Origin: Bordetella parapertussis
GTDB taxonomy: Bacteria > Pseudomonadota > Gammaproteobacteria > Burkholderiales > Burkholderiaceae_C
Assembly: GCA_945875935.1 (NCBI GenBank)
Contig: CAMCNE010000021.1
Coordinates: 1-28,269, forward strand
Direction of reading: 5' to 3'
Length of the DNA stretch: 28,269 nucleotides
Each line of letters starts with the position of its first letter. Position 1 is the first letter of the stretch. Below the pieces are notes generated by a model that searched no databases, was not told where the DNA came from, and saw only the letters and a program-made list of their open reading frames with translations. The position numbers and the translations under genes were made by a program. This document shows positions 1 through 6,399 of this stretch, piece after piece.

Positions 1-702
1 CTGTGCATGGCCTTGAACAAGGAAGGCTGGCGTGTGGTCGAGGCCGCCGGCGGCGAGGCGGCCATCGACATGGCGCGCCAGCTGCGCCCCGCAGCGATCA
101 CGCTCGACATCATGATGCCGCGCATGGACGGCTGGTCGGTGCTCACCGCACTGAAGTCTGACCCCGAGCTGTCGGACATTCCGGTGGTGGTGGTCACCTG
201 CACCTCGGATCGGGGCCTGGCGCTGTCGCTCGGTGCCAGCGATTTCATGACCAAGCCAGTGGACCGATCGCGCCTGGGTCTGGTGTTGAACAAGCTGCTC
301 GATGAGGCAGCCACGGTGCTTGTCGTCGACGACGACGTCCAAAGCCGCGAGCTCACCAAGGCCCATGTCCAGCAGTTGAACGTCGAGGTGTTCGAAGCCG
401 CCAACGGCCGCGAGGCCCTGGACTGGCTGGGTGCCAACCCGCTGCCGTCCTTGATCCTGCTCGATTTGATGATGCCCGAGATGGACGGCTTCATGGTGCT
501 GGAACAACTCGCTGCCCATGCCTTGTGGCGCGACATTCCGGTGGTTGTGATCACCGCCAAGGACCTCTCGGTGCAAGAGCGTGAATGGCTGGGCAAGCAC
601 GCCCACTCGGTGATCGGCAAGGGGTCGGCCAATGCCAAGGGCGTGGCCGCCGAGGTTCGTCAGGCGCTGCGCGAGCGTCCTGCCGTTGAATTCGTGATCT
701 GA
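1..702 (+). CDS. Tandem receiver-domain protein, C-terminal part (probable hybrid histidine kinase), 5' end outside window
   Basis: The frame is open from base 1 (Leu-Cys precede the first Met at 7), so the N-terminus lies outside the window. What remains is two CheY-like receiver domains. The first lacks its start but has the phosphoacceptor Asp in LDIMMPRMDGW and the conserved Lys in TKPVD. The second has the acidic patch in VLVVDDD, the acceptor Asp in LDLMMPEMDGF, a Thr in VVVITAK and a Lys in IGKG. Tandem receivers at a C-terminus are typical of hybrid sensor kinases, so this is probably a phosphorelay kinase; a double-receiver regulator cannot be excluded. It ends 38 bases before another receiver gene on the same strand, so it likely heads or belongs to the same signalling operon. 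The receiver assignment is firm; the hybrid-kinase call is inference. Confidence 0.85.
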   Translation: MCMALNKEGWRVVEAAGGEAAIDMARQLRPAAITLDIMMPRMDGWSVLTALKSDPELSDIPVVVVTCTSDRGLALSLGASDFMTKPVDRSRLGLVLNKLLDEAATVLVVDDDVQSRELTKAHVQQLNVEVFEAANGREALDWLGANPLPSLILLDLMMPEMDGFMVLEQLAAHALWRDIPVVVITAKDLSVQEREWLGKHAHSVIGKGSANAKGVAAEVRQALRERPAVEFVI

Positions 703-740
703 TGGCTCGCTTGGCGGGTTTTTCAAAAGGCTGTTGAAAC

Positions 741-1112
741 GTGAAACTGCTGCTGGTTGAAGACAACGAAATGAACCGCGACATGCTGTCGCGCCGATTG
801 CTGCGCCGCGGCTACGAGATCGTGATGGCCGTCGATGGCGGCCAGGGCGTCGAGATGGCAGGCTCCGAGCTGCCCGACCTGATCCTGATGGACATGAGCC
901 TGCCGGTGATCGACGGCTGGGAAGCCACCCGGCGCATCAAGGCCGCCGAGGCCACGCGCCACATCCCCGTCATCGGCCTGACCGCCCACGCCATGGCCGG
1001 CGACCGTGAAAAAGCCATCGAGGCCGGCTGCAACGACTACGACACCAAGCCCGTCGAGCTCGATCGCCTCATCGCCAAGATCGAAGCGCTGCTGCCCGGC
1101 AAGCCGGCCTGA
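741..1112 (+). CDS. Single-domain response regulator (CheY/DivK-like)
   Basis: A 123-residue protein made only of a receiver domain, with no output domain. Visible phosphorylation residues are the acidic pair Glu7-Asp8 (VEDNEMN), the acceptor Asp51 (LILMDMSLP), Thr81 (IGLTAHAM) and Lys103 (DTKPVE). The NEMNRDMLSRRL helix and the LTAHAM segment resemble DivK-type and phosphorelay receivers. Such proteins shuttle phosphoryl groups between kinases and phosphotransferases or act as diffusible effectors. It sits between the tandem-receiver protein and the H-box protein on the same strand with short gaps (38 and 14 bases), which suggests a phosphorelay with those partners. The start ATG follows TTGAAACGTG and no strong ribosome binding site is visible. 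Confidence 0.9.
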   Translation: MKLLLVEDNEMNRDMLSRRLLRRGYEIVMAVDGGQGVEMAGSELPDLILMDMSLPVIDGWEATRRIKAAEATRHIPVIGLTAHAMAGDREKAIEAGCNDYDTKPVELDRLIAKIEALLPGKPA

Positions 1113-1126
1113 GTGCTGGCCACCCC

Positions 1127-1579
1127 ATGACCGCAACCCCATCGTCTTTTGACGCAGCACCCCAAGACGCTGCCGCCTTGCAGGTGGCTGCCCTGTGCCA
1201 GGCGCTGCGCTCGCCTGGCGCCGAGATGGCCGCTGTGGTCGCCAGGGTGAGCGAGCAGGCGGCCTTGCGCGGTCTGGACGATGCGGCCGACGATCTCGCA
1301 CGCATCGGCAAGGCCTGCGCGCGGCTGTGCACGCTGATCGAGGAATTCGCTGACGCACCGCGCGCGGCCCGTGACAACCCCGCCCAGTGGCTGGCCACGC
1401 AGGGCCATTGGCGCCACGACCTGCGCACGCCGCTCAATGCGGTCAAGGGCTATGGCGACATGCTCATCGACGACTGGAGCGATGGCCCGGGCCAGCCGCT
1501 GCAAGACGATCTGCGTGCGACCCTGCGGCTGGCCGACCAGCTGCTGGCATTGATCGCCACACCCCAGGAAACGCCATGA
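1127..1579 (+). CDS. H-box (HisKA/DHp-like) protein without ATPase domain
   Basis: This 150-residue protein carries a recognisable histidine-kinase H-box, HDLRTPLNAVKGY, with candidate phospho-acceptor His97. It is preceded by a helical region (about residues 15-80) and followed by a second helix (about 123-145), as in a DHp two-helix hairpin. No N, G1 or G2 box is present, and the gene stops at 1579, so there is no room for a HATPase domain. It cannot autophosphorylate by the usual route. It may serve as a phosphotransfer intermediate for neighbouring receivers or as a kinase inhibitor or scaffold. Its stop overlaps the start of the next gene in an ATGA, so the two are translationally coupled. 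The function is inference. Confidence 0.75.
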   Translation: MTATPSSFDAAPQDAAALQVAALCQALRSPGAEMAAVVARVSEQAALRGLDDAADDLARIGKACARLCTLIEEFADAPRAARDNPAQWLATQGHWRHDLRTPLNAVKGYGDMLIDDWSDGPGQPLQDDLRATLRLADQLLALIATPQETP

Positions 1580-2757
1580 ACCCCGCCCATGCCCGCGTGC
1601 TCGTCGTCGACGACATCGACGAAAACCGCGACATCCTGGTGCGCCGCCTGCGGCGTCTGGGCGTGGTCCACACCGAGCAGGCGGTCAACGGCCGCGAGGC
1701 GCTGGAGGCCATTTCACAGCGCGAGTTCGATCTCGTGCTGCTCGACATCATGATGCCCGAGGTCGACGGTTTCGAGGTGCTGCGCCAGCTCAGCGAAGCC
1801 GGCAAGCTCACCGATCTGCCGGTCATCGTCATCTCCGCGCTCAACGACATGGACCCGGTGGTGCGCTGCATCGAGATGGGCGCCGAAGACTTCGTGCTCA
1901 AGCCCTTCAACGCCACCTTGCTGCGCGCGCGCATCCTGGCCACGCTTGAAAAGAAGATGCTGCGAGACAGCATGCGCCAAGAACTGCAGCGCAAGCAAAT
2001 CGAGCTCAACGACGCGCGTGCCCTGCAGCTCGCGCTGGTGCCGCCCAATTACCGTGGCAGCCACCACGGCCGCGACATCGCCATCGACATCGTGCTCGAG
2101 CCGGCCAAGGAAGTCGGCGGTGATCTGGTCGATTACTTTTCAATCGGCGACGACATGCTGGTCATGCTGATTGGCGACGTGTCGGGCAAGGGCGCTGCCG
2201 CCGGTCTCATGATGGCGCGCACCCAGGCGCTGTTTCGCGGCTTGCTGTCGCGACCCGATGTGCTTGAGGTCTTTGGCCAGCCCGAACGAGCCGCCGGGAT
2301 GGTCCATTCCATCCTCAGTCGTGGCAACGACAGCTGCATGTTCGTGACCATGCTGCTGGCCACGCTCGAACTGCGCAGCGGCAAGCTGTCGTATGTGCGC
2401 GCCGGTCACGTCGAGCCCTTTCTCATCCGTGCCGATGGCGCGGTCGGGCGTCTGGCGTGCAGCGGTGGTTTGCCGTTCGGCCTGATGGACGAAGACTTTC
2501 GCTACGAGTCGGCCAGCGTTCAGCTGGAAACCAACGACCAGTTGCTCGTCGTCACCGACGGCGTCACCGAGGCCACCGCGCCAGGCGAGGCGATGTTCGG
2601 TGATGACCGCGTCACCGACCTTCTGGTGGCCCACACAGGCACGTCGCTGTTGCCGACGCTGGTGGCTGCCGTGCGCGAGTTCGAAGGCGGCCAGGCCGCC
2701 TTTGACGATCTGGCCGCCATTCACCTGCGCTTCGAGGCACCCGACCGCCCGCGCTGA
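1576..2757 (+). CDS. Response regulator with PP2C-type (RsbU/SpoIIE) serine phosphatase output
   Basis: A 393-residue protein. Residues 6-125 form a receiver with Asp12-Asp13, acceptor Asp57 (LVLLDIMMPEVDG), Ser87 and Lys109 (VLKPFN). A coiled linker (about 120-150) leads to a PP2C/SpoIIE phosphatase domain. Its metal-binding motifs are visible: EVGGDLVDYF around 179-188, GDVSGKGAAAGLMMA from 200, VVTDGVTEA, and a C-terminal FDDLAAIHL. Family members dephosphorylate anti-sigma-factor antagonists (STAS proteins) in partner-switching pathways, with activity set by receiver phosphorylation. No STAS or anti-sigma gene is in the window, so the substrate is unknown. The start at 1576 is chosen by the ATGA overlap with the H-box gene and because the receiver begins there; the longer open frame upstream is a shadow of that gene. 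Confidence 0.92.
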   Translation: MNPAHARVLVVDDIDENRDILVRRLRRLGVVHTEQAVNGREALEAISQREFDLVLLDIMMPEVDGFEVLRQLSEAGKLTDLPVIVISALNDMDPVVRCIEMGAEDFVLKPFNATLLRARILATLEKKMLRDSMRQELQRKQIELNDARALQLALVPPNYRGSHHGRDIAIDIVLEPAKEVGGDLVDYFSIGDDMLVMLIGDVSGKGAAAGLMMARTQALFRGLLSRPDVLEVFGQPERAAGMVHSILSRGNDSCMFVTMLLATLELRSGKLSYVRAGHVEPFLIRADGAVGRLACSGGLPFGLMDEDFRYESASVQLETNDQLLVVTDGVTEATAPGEAMFGDDRVTDLLVAHTGTSLLPTLVAAVREFEGGQAAFDDLAAIHLRFEAPDRPR

Positions 2758-2778
2758 GCGCTCATACGGCGCCGCGTC

Positions 2779-3888
2779 TCAACGCTCGCCGGTTTCTCGC
2801 CTTTGGCGGCTTCGCTCCCACAGCTGCAGGCTGCGCTGCCACGCGCTCAGGCGCGGGTCTTCGCTGCGGCTGTCGGGGCCCGAAAAGGTCGCGATCAGCT
2901 GGTCGAGCAAGATGTCCTGATCGGCGCTCATGCGTTGCGGAAAAACCGGCTGCACCGTGATCACCAGATCACCACGCGCGCCACGCCGCTGCGCCGGAAA
3001 ACCCTGTTGCGCCAGCCGGTACGCCAGTTGCTCGCGGTTGAGCGCCAGCGGCTGCAGGCCGGCCAGCGTGGGCACCTGCACCGTGCGGTTGGCAATCCAG
3101 GCAAAGCCGTCCACCGGCATCTCGCAGCGCACCGTGCCATCGGGCTCCAGCGTGAACAATGCGTGGTCGATCAGCTCGATGCGCAGGTGCAGCTCGACCG
3201 CCATGTCGCCAGATCGGGTGCCACGCGTGCTCACGGTGAGCCGGTCGCCGCTGCGCACGCCGTGGGGAATGCGCGCTTTGACCTGATAGCGCCGGTTGTC
3301 GAGTTTGCCGGTGCCGTCGCACACCTGGCAGTCCAGCCTGAAGCGACCCAGACCCGCGCACGGCGTGCAAGCCACCTTGGTGTTCAACCAGCCGAACCAG
3401 CTGGTCTGCGCAACCTGGCCGCTGCCCTCGCAGGGCTCGCAAGCGGCTTCGGGCATCTGGTAGCCCAGGCCCATGCAGCTCGCGCAGGTGTCGGTCAGCT
3501 TGCCCTGCAGCACCTTGGTGCAGCCGGCGGCGGCTTCTTCCAGCGTCAGCCTGAGCTTGCGATGGATGGTGCGGCGTTCGCCGAGGTCTTCATCCTCGGG
3601 CGGCCGATCGCCAGGCGGTTCGGTGCGCGCGCGTGCGTCTTCGGCCGCTGGTTCAGGCGCGCTCGAGGCGGGCGTCTCATCGTGCGAAGGCACCTCATGC
3701 CCTGTGCCCAGGGCTTGCCTGACGATGCGAAACGCATCGTTGATGCGCTGCATGCGCACCAGCGCGCCGTCACTCGGGTTGCGGTCGGGGTGCCAATGCG
3801 ACACCAGCCGGCGCCAAGCGGCCTTCACCTCATGCGCCGTGGCGCCGGGCTCCAGGCCCAGTTCGGCAAAGGCGTTTCGCGTGTCCAT
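2779..3888 (-). CDS. DnaJ-like cochaperone with J domain and four-repeat zinc finger
   Basis: About 369 residues. An N-terminal J domain (about 5-60) contains the HPD motif in HWHPDRNP (33-35) that stimulates Hsp70 ATPase. The next 45 residues are Pro/Ala/acid-rich rather than the Gly/Phe-rich linker of classical DnaJ. The four CXXCXGXG zinc-binding repeats are complete: CASCMGLG, CEPCEGSG, CTPCAGLG and CQVCDGTG (about 135-194). A DnaJ-type substrate-binding C-terminal domain follows. It is probably a paralogue or variant rather than the dnaK-linked dnaJ, since no dnaK or grpE is adjacent. The start is ATG at 3888, which overlaps the stop of the upstream DUF2805 gene (TGATG); a GTG at 3891 would add one residue. 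The two genes are therefore coupled. The gene is convergent with the signalling operon. Confidence 0.85.
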   Translation of the reverse strand: MDTRNAFAELGLEPGATAHEVKAAWRRLVSHWHPDRNPSDGALVRMQRINDAFRIVRQALGTGHEVPSHDETPASSAPEPAAEDARARTEPPGDRPPEDEDLGERRTIHRKLRLTLEEAAAGCTKVLQGKLTDTCASCMGLGYQMPEAACEPCEGSGQVAQTSWFGWLNTKVACTPCAGLGRFRLDCQVCDGTGKLDNRRYQVKARIPHGVRSGDRLTVSTRGTRSGDMAVELHLRIELIDHALFTLEPDGTVRCEMPVDGFAWIANRTVQVPTLAGLQPLALNREQLAYRLAQQGFPAQRRGARGDLVITVQPVFPQRMSADQDILLDQLIATFSGPDSRSEDPRLSAWQRSLQLWERSRQRRETGER

Positions 3889-4106
3889 CACTTCCTGCCA
3901 GCCGCCGCACGCTGCGGCGCCTTGGTGCGCGCGACCCAGGTCTTGTAAGCGCTGGGCGTGAGCTCGCGCTTGAGCAACTGCACCACCTGACCCGGCGACA
4001 GCCCGTGGCTGCGCAGCACGGCTGCAAACGGCGGGCGGTCATCCCAGGCGACGGCGATCACCTCTTGAATCTGCTCGGGGCTGAGTCGGGGAACGGGTTT
4101 GGCCAT
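3888..4106 (-). CDS. DUF2805 / TIGR03643 family small protein
   Basis: A 72-residue protein matching the conserved DUF2805 pattern: a helical N-terminus (LSPEQIQEVIAVAW), a DDRPPFAAV segment, an HTH-like LSPGQVVQLLKRELTPSAYKTW segment and a basic C-terminus (RTKAPQRAAAGRK). The family is small, widespread in proteobacteria and bacteroidetes, and has no established function; a nucleic-acid-binding role would suit the HTH-like helices and basic tail but is not shown. ATG at 4106 is preferred: the frame stays open further upstream only because it runs through repeat sequence. The stop overlaps the start of the DnaJ-like gene, so both are one transcription unit. Confidence 0.8.
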   Translation of the reverse strand: MAKPVPRLSPEQIQEVIAVAWDDRPPFAAVLRSHGLSPGQVVQLLKRELTPSAYKTWVARTKAPQRAAAGRK

Positions 4107-4128
4107 GGTTTGGATTGTCAGCCTTCGG

Positions 4129-4260
4129 CCCTCACCCTGGCCCCCTCCCAGAGGGAGAGGGAACTTGAATGACTCCCTCTCCCGCTCGCGGGAGAGGGCT
4201 GGGGTGAGGGTGAATTCAGGCTCCCTCTCCCGCTGCGCGGGAGAGGGCAGGGGTGAGGGT
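4129..4260. repeat. REP-like palindromic repeat cluster A
   Basis: A composite of inverted repeats between the DUF2805 gene and fic1. It has an outer arm CCCTCACCCTGG, an inner hairpin with GGGAGAGGG, a spacer AACTTGAATGA, a hairpin CCCTCTCCCGC/GCGGGAGAGGG, then GGGGTGAGGGT, and a second copy of the last hairpin. This is a BIME-type arrangement, in which outer and inner inverted repeats let the transcript or single strand fold into a large stem. The part at 4152-4212 recurs at 5806-5866 with one mismatch. Similar repeats occur in many beta- and gammaproteobacteria; they do not encode protein and are usually mobilised by RAYT transposases, none of which is in this window. Confidence 0.85.
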
Positions 4261-4277
4261 CTATGCCCGCAAAAAAC

Positions 4278-4334
4278 TTGGCAAAATAATTTGCAAAAAC
4301 AAGGCAAATACATTCGCCATCAATGACTTGCAAG
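4278..4334 (+). promoter_or_regulatory. Inverted-repeat-rich AT segment upstream of fic1 (candidate promoter/operator)
   Basis: This AT-rich stretch just upstream of fic1 contrasts with the flanking GC-rich sequence. It holds three palindromic elements: GCAAA-ATAA-TTTGC (4281-4294), GGCAAAT-AC-ATTCGCC (4303-4318, one mismatch between arms) and CTTGCAAG (4327-4334). Such clustering suggests a regulated promoter. No clear -35/-10 pair was assigned. ATTCGCC also occurs upstream of the HTH antidote gene and of fic2. Regulatory function is inference. Confidence 0.4.
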
Positions 4335-4353
4335 TGGCATCATCTTGGCAACC

Positions 4354-5592
4354 ATGGTGACACTTTACGATTCTGTCCATCAGTTTGAACCGCTGATGCC
4401 GTCCGAGGCGGCGCAGCAGCCCTTGCTGGCGCAGGCGCACGATCTGGCGCGCGCGGCGTTGCAGTTGGCCGGCACGCGCGCGCCTGCCGAGTTGCGGCGG
4501 CTGCTGCGGGGCATGAACTCGTATCACTCCAACCGCATCGAGGGCCAGCACACGCGGCCGTTCGAGATCGAGCAGGCGCTGCGGCGCGATTTTTCAGACA
4601 ACCGCGAGCTGGCAGCCCGGCAGCGGCTGGCGGTGGCGCACATCGATGCAGAGATCGCCATCGAGTCGCGCTACGCTGGCCCAGACGGTGCTCAGCGGCT
4701 GTACGGTGTCGATGCGCTCACCGATGTGCACCGTGAACTGTTCGCCCGCCTGCCCGCCAGCGATCTGTTCACCCCCGAGGGTGCGGCCATCACCTCCGGC
4801 CAGCTTCGCCAGCGCGAGGTGAGCGTGGGCCAGCACGTGGCGCCGGCCTTTGCGGCGGTGCCCGCGCTGCTCGAGCGTTGGGGCGACGTCTACGGCGGCA
4901 CCCGCCGAGGCGAGGCCGCGCTGTTGGCGCTGGCCGCGGCCCACCACCGGCTGGGCTGGGTGCACCCGTTTGTCGATGGCAACGGGCGGGTCATGCGGCT
5001 GCACACGCACGCGATGCTCACCGCGCTGGGCTACACCGGCGGCTTGTGGTCGCCGCTGCGTGGCTTTGCGCGCAGCACCGATCGCTACTACGCGCTGCTG
5101 GCCGCGGCCGACGAGCCGCGTCGCGGTGATCTGGATGGCCGGGGCAACCTGAGCCAGCAAGCGCTGGTTGACTGGATCGGCTACGTGCTGTCGGTGTGCC
5201 AGGACCAGGTCGATTTCATGGCTGCCCTGTTGAAGCTGGGCGACATGGAACGGCGCATCGCCGCCTGTCTGGCCTATGAGGAACAAACACTGCGATCCGG
5301 CGTGCGGCTGGCCGCGCTGCGGCCGCTGCACTACCTGTGCGTGACCGACAGCGCACTCGAGCGCGGCGAGTTCAAGACCATGACAGGCCTGGGCGAGCGC
5401 ACCGCCGGCACCGTGCTCAAGGCGCTGCTGGATCGGCGCCTGGTGGCCAGCGACACCCCCCAAGGCCCGCTGCGCTTCGGCTTGCCACTGCACGCGCTGC
5501 GCTTTTACTTTCCGGCGCTGTGGCCCGAGGCCGAGGCAGACGATGGCGATTCGGGCGCCGTCACGCTGGCCGGCAAGCAACCCTCACCCTAG
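4354..5592 (+). CDS. Fic family protein 1 (AMPylase-type, with N-terminal inhibitory helix)
   Basis: A 412-residue Fic protein. The complete active-site motif HPFVDGNGRVMR is at about 204-215, with the catalytic His204, the metal-binding Asp and the ATP-phosphate-binding GNGR. An inhibitory motif (S/T)xxxE(G/N) is present upstream as S59-N-R-I-E63-G64, so it fits the class whose own N-terminal helix blocks ATP binding; it needs no separate antitoxin. The N-terminal region resembles Fic/DOC N-terminal domains and the C-terminal third (about 290-390) has a winged-helix character. Fic enzymes usually transfer AMP to target proteins; the target here is unknown. ATG at 4354 is chosen; TTG at 4345 is an in-frame alternative, and neither has a good ribosome binding site. 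The last codons and the stop lie inside a REP repeat. Confidence 0.9.
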   Translation: MVTLYDSVHQFEPLMPSEAAQQPLLAQAHDLARAALQLAGTRAPAELRRLLRGMNSYHSNRIEGQHTRPFEIEQALRRDFSDNRELAARQRLAVAHIDAEIAIESRYAGPDGAQRLYGVDALTDVHRELFARLPASDLFTPEGAAITSGQLRQREVSVGQHVAPAFAAVPALLERWGDVYGGTRRGEAALLALAAAHHRLGWVHPFVDGNGRVMRLHTHAMLTALGYTGGLWSPLRGFARSTDRYYALLAAADEPRRGDLDGRGNLSQQALVDWIGYVLSVCQDQVDFMAALLKLGDMERRIAACLAYEEQTLRSGVRLAALRPLHYLCVTDSALERGEFKTMTGLGERTAGTVLKALLDRRLVASDTPQGPLRFGLPLHALRFYFPALWPEAEADDGDSGAVTLAGKQPSP

Positions 5593-5764
5593 CCCTCTCC
5601 CTCGGGGAGAGGGGATTTGAGTTTGCCTCTGCCTCGGGGAGAGGGGATTTGAATGGCCATCTCCCGCCAGCGGGAGATGGGACTTGAACAGCCATCTCCC
5701 GCTGCGCGGCCGATGGTGTCTTGACTCCCTCTCCCGCCCAGCGGGAGAGGGCGGGGGTGAGGGT
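5580..5764. repeat. REP-like palindromic repeat cluster B1
   Basis: Starts with the outer arm CCCTCACCCTAG, which contains the fic1 stop codon, and ends with GGGGGTGAGGGT. Between them are several units of GGGAGAGGGGATTTGA(A/G) type, a GCCATCTCCCGCCAGCGGGAGATGG hairpin variant (5664-5688) and a CCCTCTCCCGCCCAGCGGGAGAGGG hairpin (5728-5752). It is the longest composite in the window and looks like several REP units joined head to tail. No protein-coding signal. Confidence 0.8.
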
Positions 5765-5781
5765 GGTGGGGGATGAATGCA

Positions 5782-5865
5782 ACCCTCACCCTAGCCCTCT
5801 CCCTCAGGGAGAGGGAACTTGAATGACTCCCTCTCCCGCTCGCGGGAGAGGGTTGGGGTGAGGGT
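5782..5865. repeat. REP-like palindromic repeat B2
   Basis: A complete composite element: outer arm ACCCTCACCCTAG, inner hairpin around CCCTCAGGGAGAGGG, spacer AACTTGAATGA, hairpin CCCTCTCCCGCTCGCGGGAGAGGG without interruption, then GGGGTGAGGGT. The portion 5806-5866 matches 4152-4212 of cluster A at 60 of 61 positions, in the same orientation. It ends three bases before the stop codon of the HTH antidote gene and may also act as that gene's transcription end. Confidence 0.8.
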
Positions 5866-5868
5866 GGG

Positions 5869-6168
5869 TCAGACGACCTGCGCCACCAGCTTCACGCCCA
5901 ACGCCGCACACACCTTGGCGATGGTGTCGAAGCGCGGTTGGGAATCGGCACGCAGCGCCTTGTACAGGCTCTCGCGGCCGATGCCGGCGTCCTTGGCGAT
6001 CTGCGTCATGCCGCGCGCCTTGGCGATGTCGCCCAAGGCAGCTGCCAGCAGCGACGCATCGCCGTCTTCAAGCACCACGGTCAGGTATTGAGCCACGGCT
6101 TCGTCGTTGTCCAGATACTGGGTGACGTCGAACTCCGGCAGGTCGGCGATCTTGATTTTCTTGGGCAT
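5869..6168 (-). CDS. HTH antidote protein of HI1420 type (TIGR02684), orphan antitoxin
   Basis: A 99-residue protein. The N-terminal part (residues 1-45, with FDVTQYLDNDEAVAQYL) is the toxin-contacting segment typical of addiction-module antidotes of the HI1420 type. A Cro/CI-like HTH covers about 46-95 (GDIAKARGMTQIAKDAGIGRESLYKAL). In family members a small HigB/RelE-like toxin gene (HI1419 type) lies directly upstream and the antidote represses the pair. Here the 78 bases upstream carry only an operator-like palindrome, then REP cluster C; no toxin frame is present on either side. It may be a remnant of a module, a free-standing repressor, or an antidote that protects against toxins elsewhere. 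The family call is strong; the orphan status is visible in the sequence. Confidence 0.88.
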   Translation of the reverse strand: MPKKIKIADLPEFDVTQYLDNDEAVAQYLTVVLEDGDASLLAAALGDIAKARGMTQIAKDAGIGRESLYKALRADSQPRFDTIAKVCAALGVKLVAQVV

Positions 6169-6176
6169 GGCCAGAT

Positions 6177-6192
6177 GTATTCGAGCGAATAC
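6177..6192 (-). promoter_or_regulatory. Operator-like palindrome upstream of HTH antidote
   Basis: GTATTCG-AG-CGAATAC: two perfect 7-bp arms around a 2-base centre, 9 bases upstream of the antidote ATG. Position and symmetry fit autoregulation by the dimeric HTH protein. A GGCGAAT element follows at 6198-6204. Binding is inference. Confidence 0.55.
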
Positions 6193-6246
6193 GATTTGGC
6201 GAATTGGATTTCCATGCAGGGGCGCATCACGTTGGCCACGGTCCTG

Positions 6247-6399
6247 GCCGTCCCGCGCGGGAATGCAACCCTCACCCTCGCCCTCTCCCTCAGGGAGAGG
6301 GAACTTGAATGACGCCCTCTCCCTCAGGGAGAGGGGACTTCAATAGCCATCTCCCGTCAGCGGGAGAGGGGACTTGACGGGCTCCCTCTCCCGCCCAGC
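6247..6399. repeat. REP-like palindromic repeat cluster C, with one copy of a 55-bp direct repeat
   Basis: Begins with a GCCGTCCCGCGCGGGAATGCA leader, then ACCCTCACCCTCG and the CCCTCTCCCTCAGGGAGAGGG hairpin. Positions 6247-6301 are identical over 55 bases to 7655-7709 in cluster D. Further half-units follow (CGCCCTCTCCCTCAGGGAGAGG at 6313, ATCTCCCGTCAGCGGGAG at 6349, CTCCCTCTCCCGCCCAGC at 6382). The distal part encodes the C-terminal tail of fic2 on the minus strand, so coding sequence and repeat overlap by about 60 bases. Confidence 0.85.

Noticed and set aside
4594..5580. A 328-codon open frame opposite fic1
   Set aside because: Antisense of fic1, which has a complete Fic motif; composition is shadow-like.
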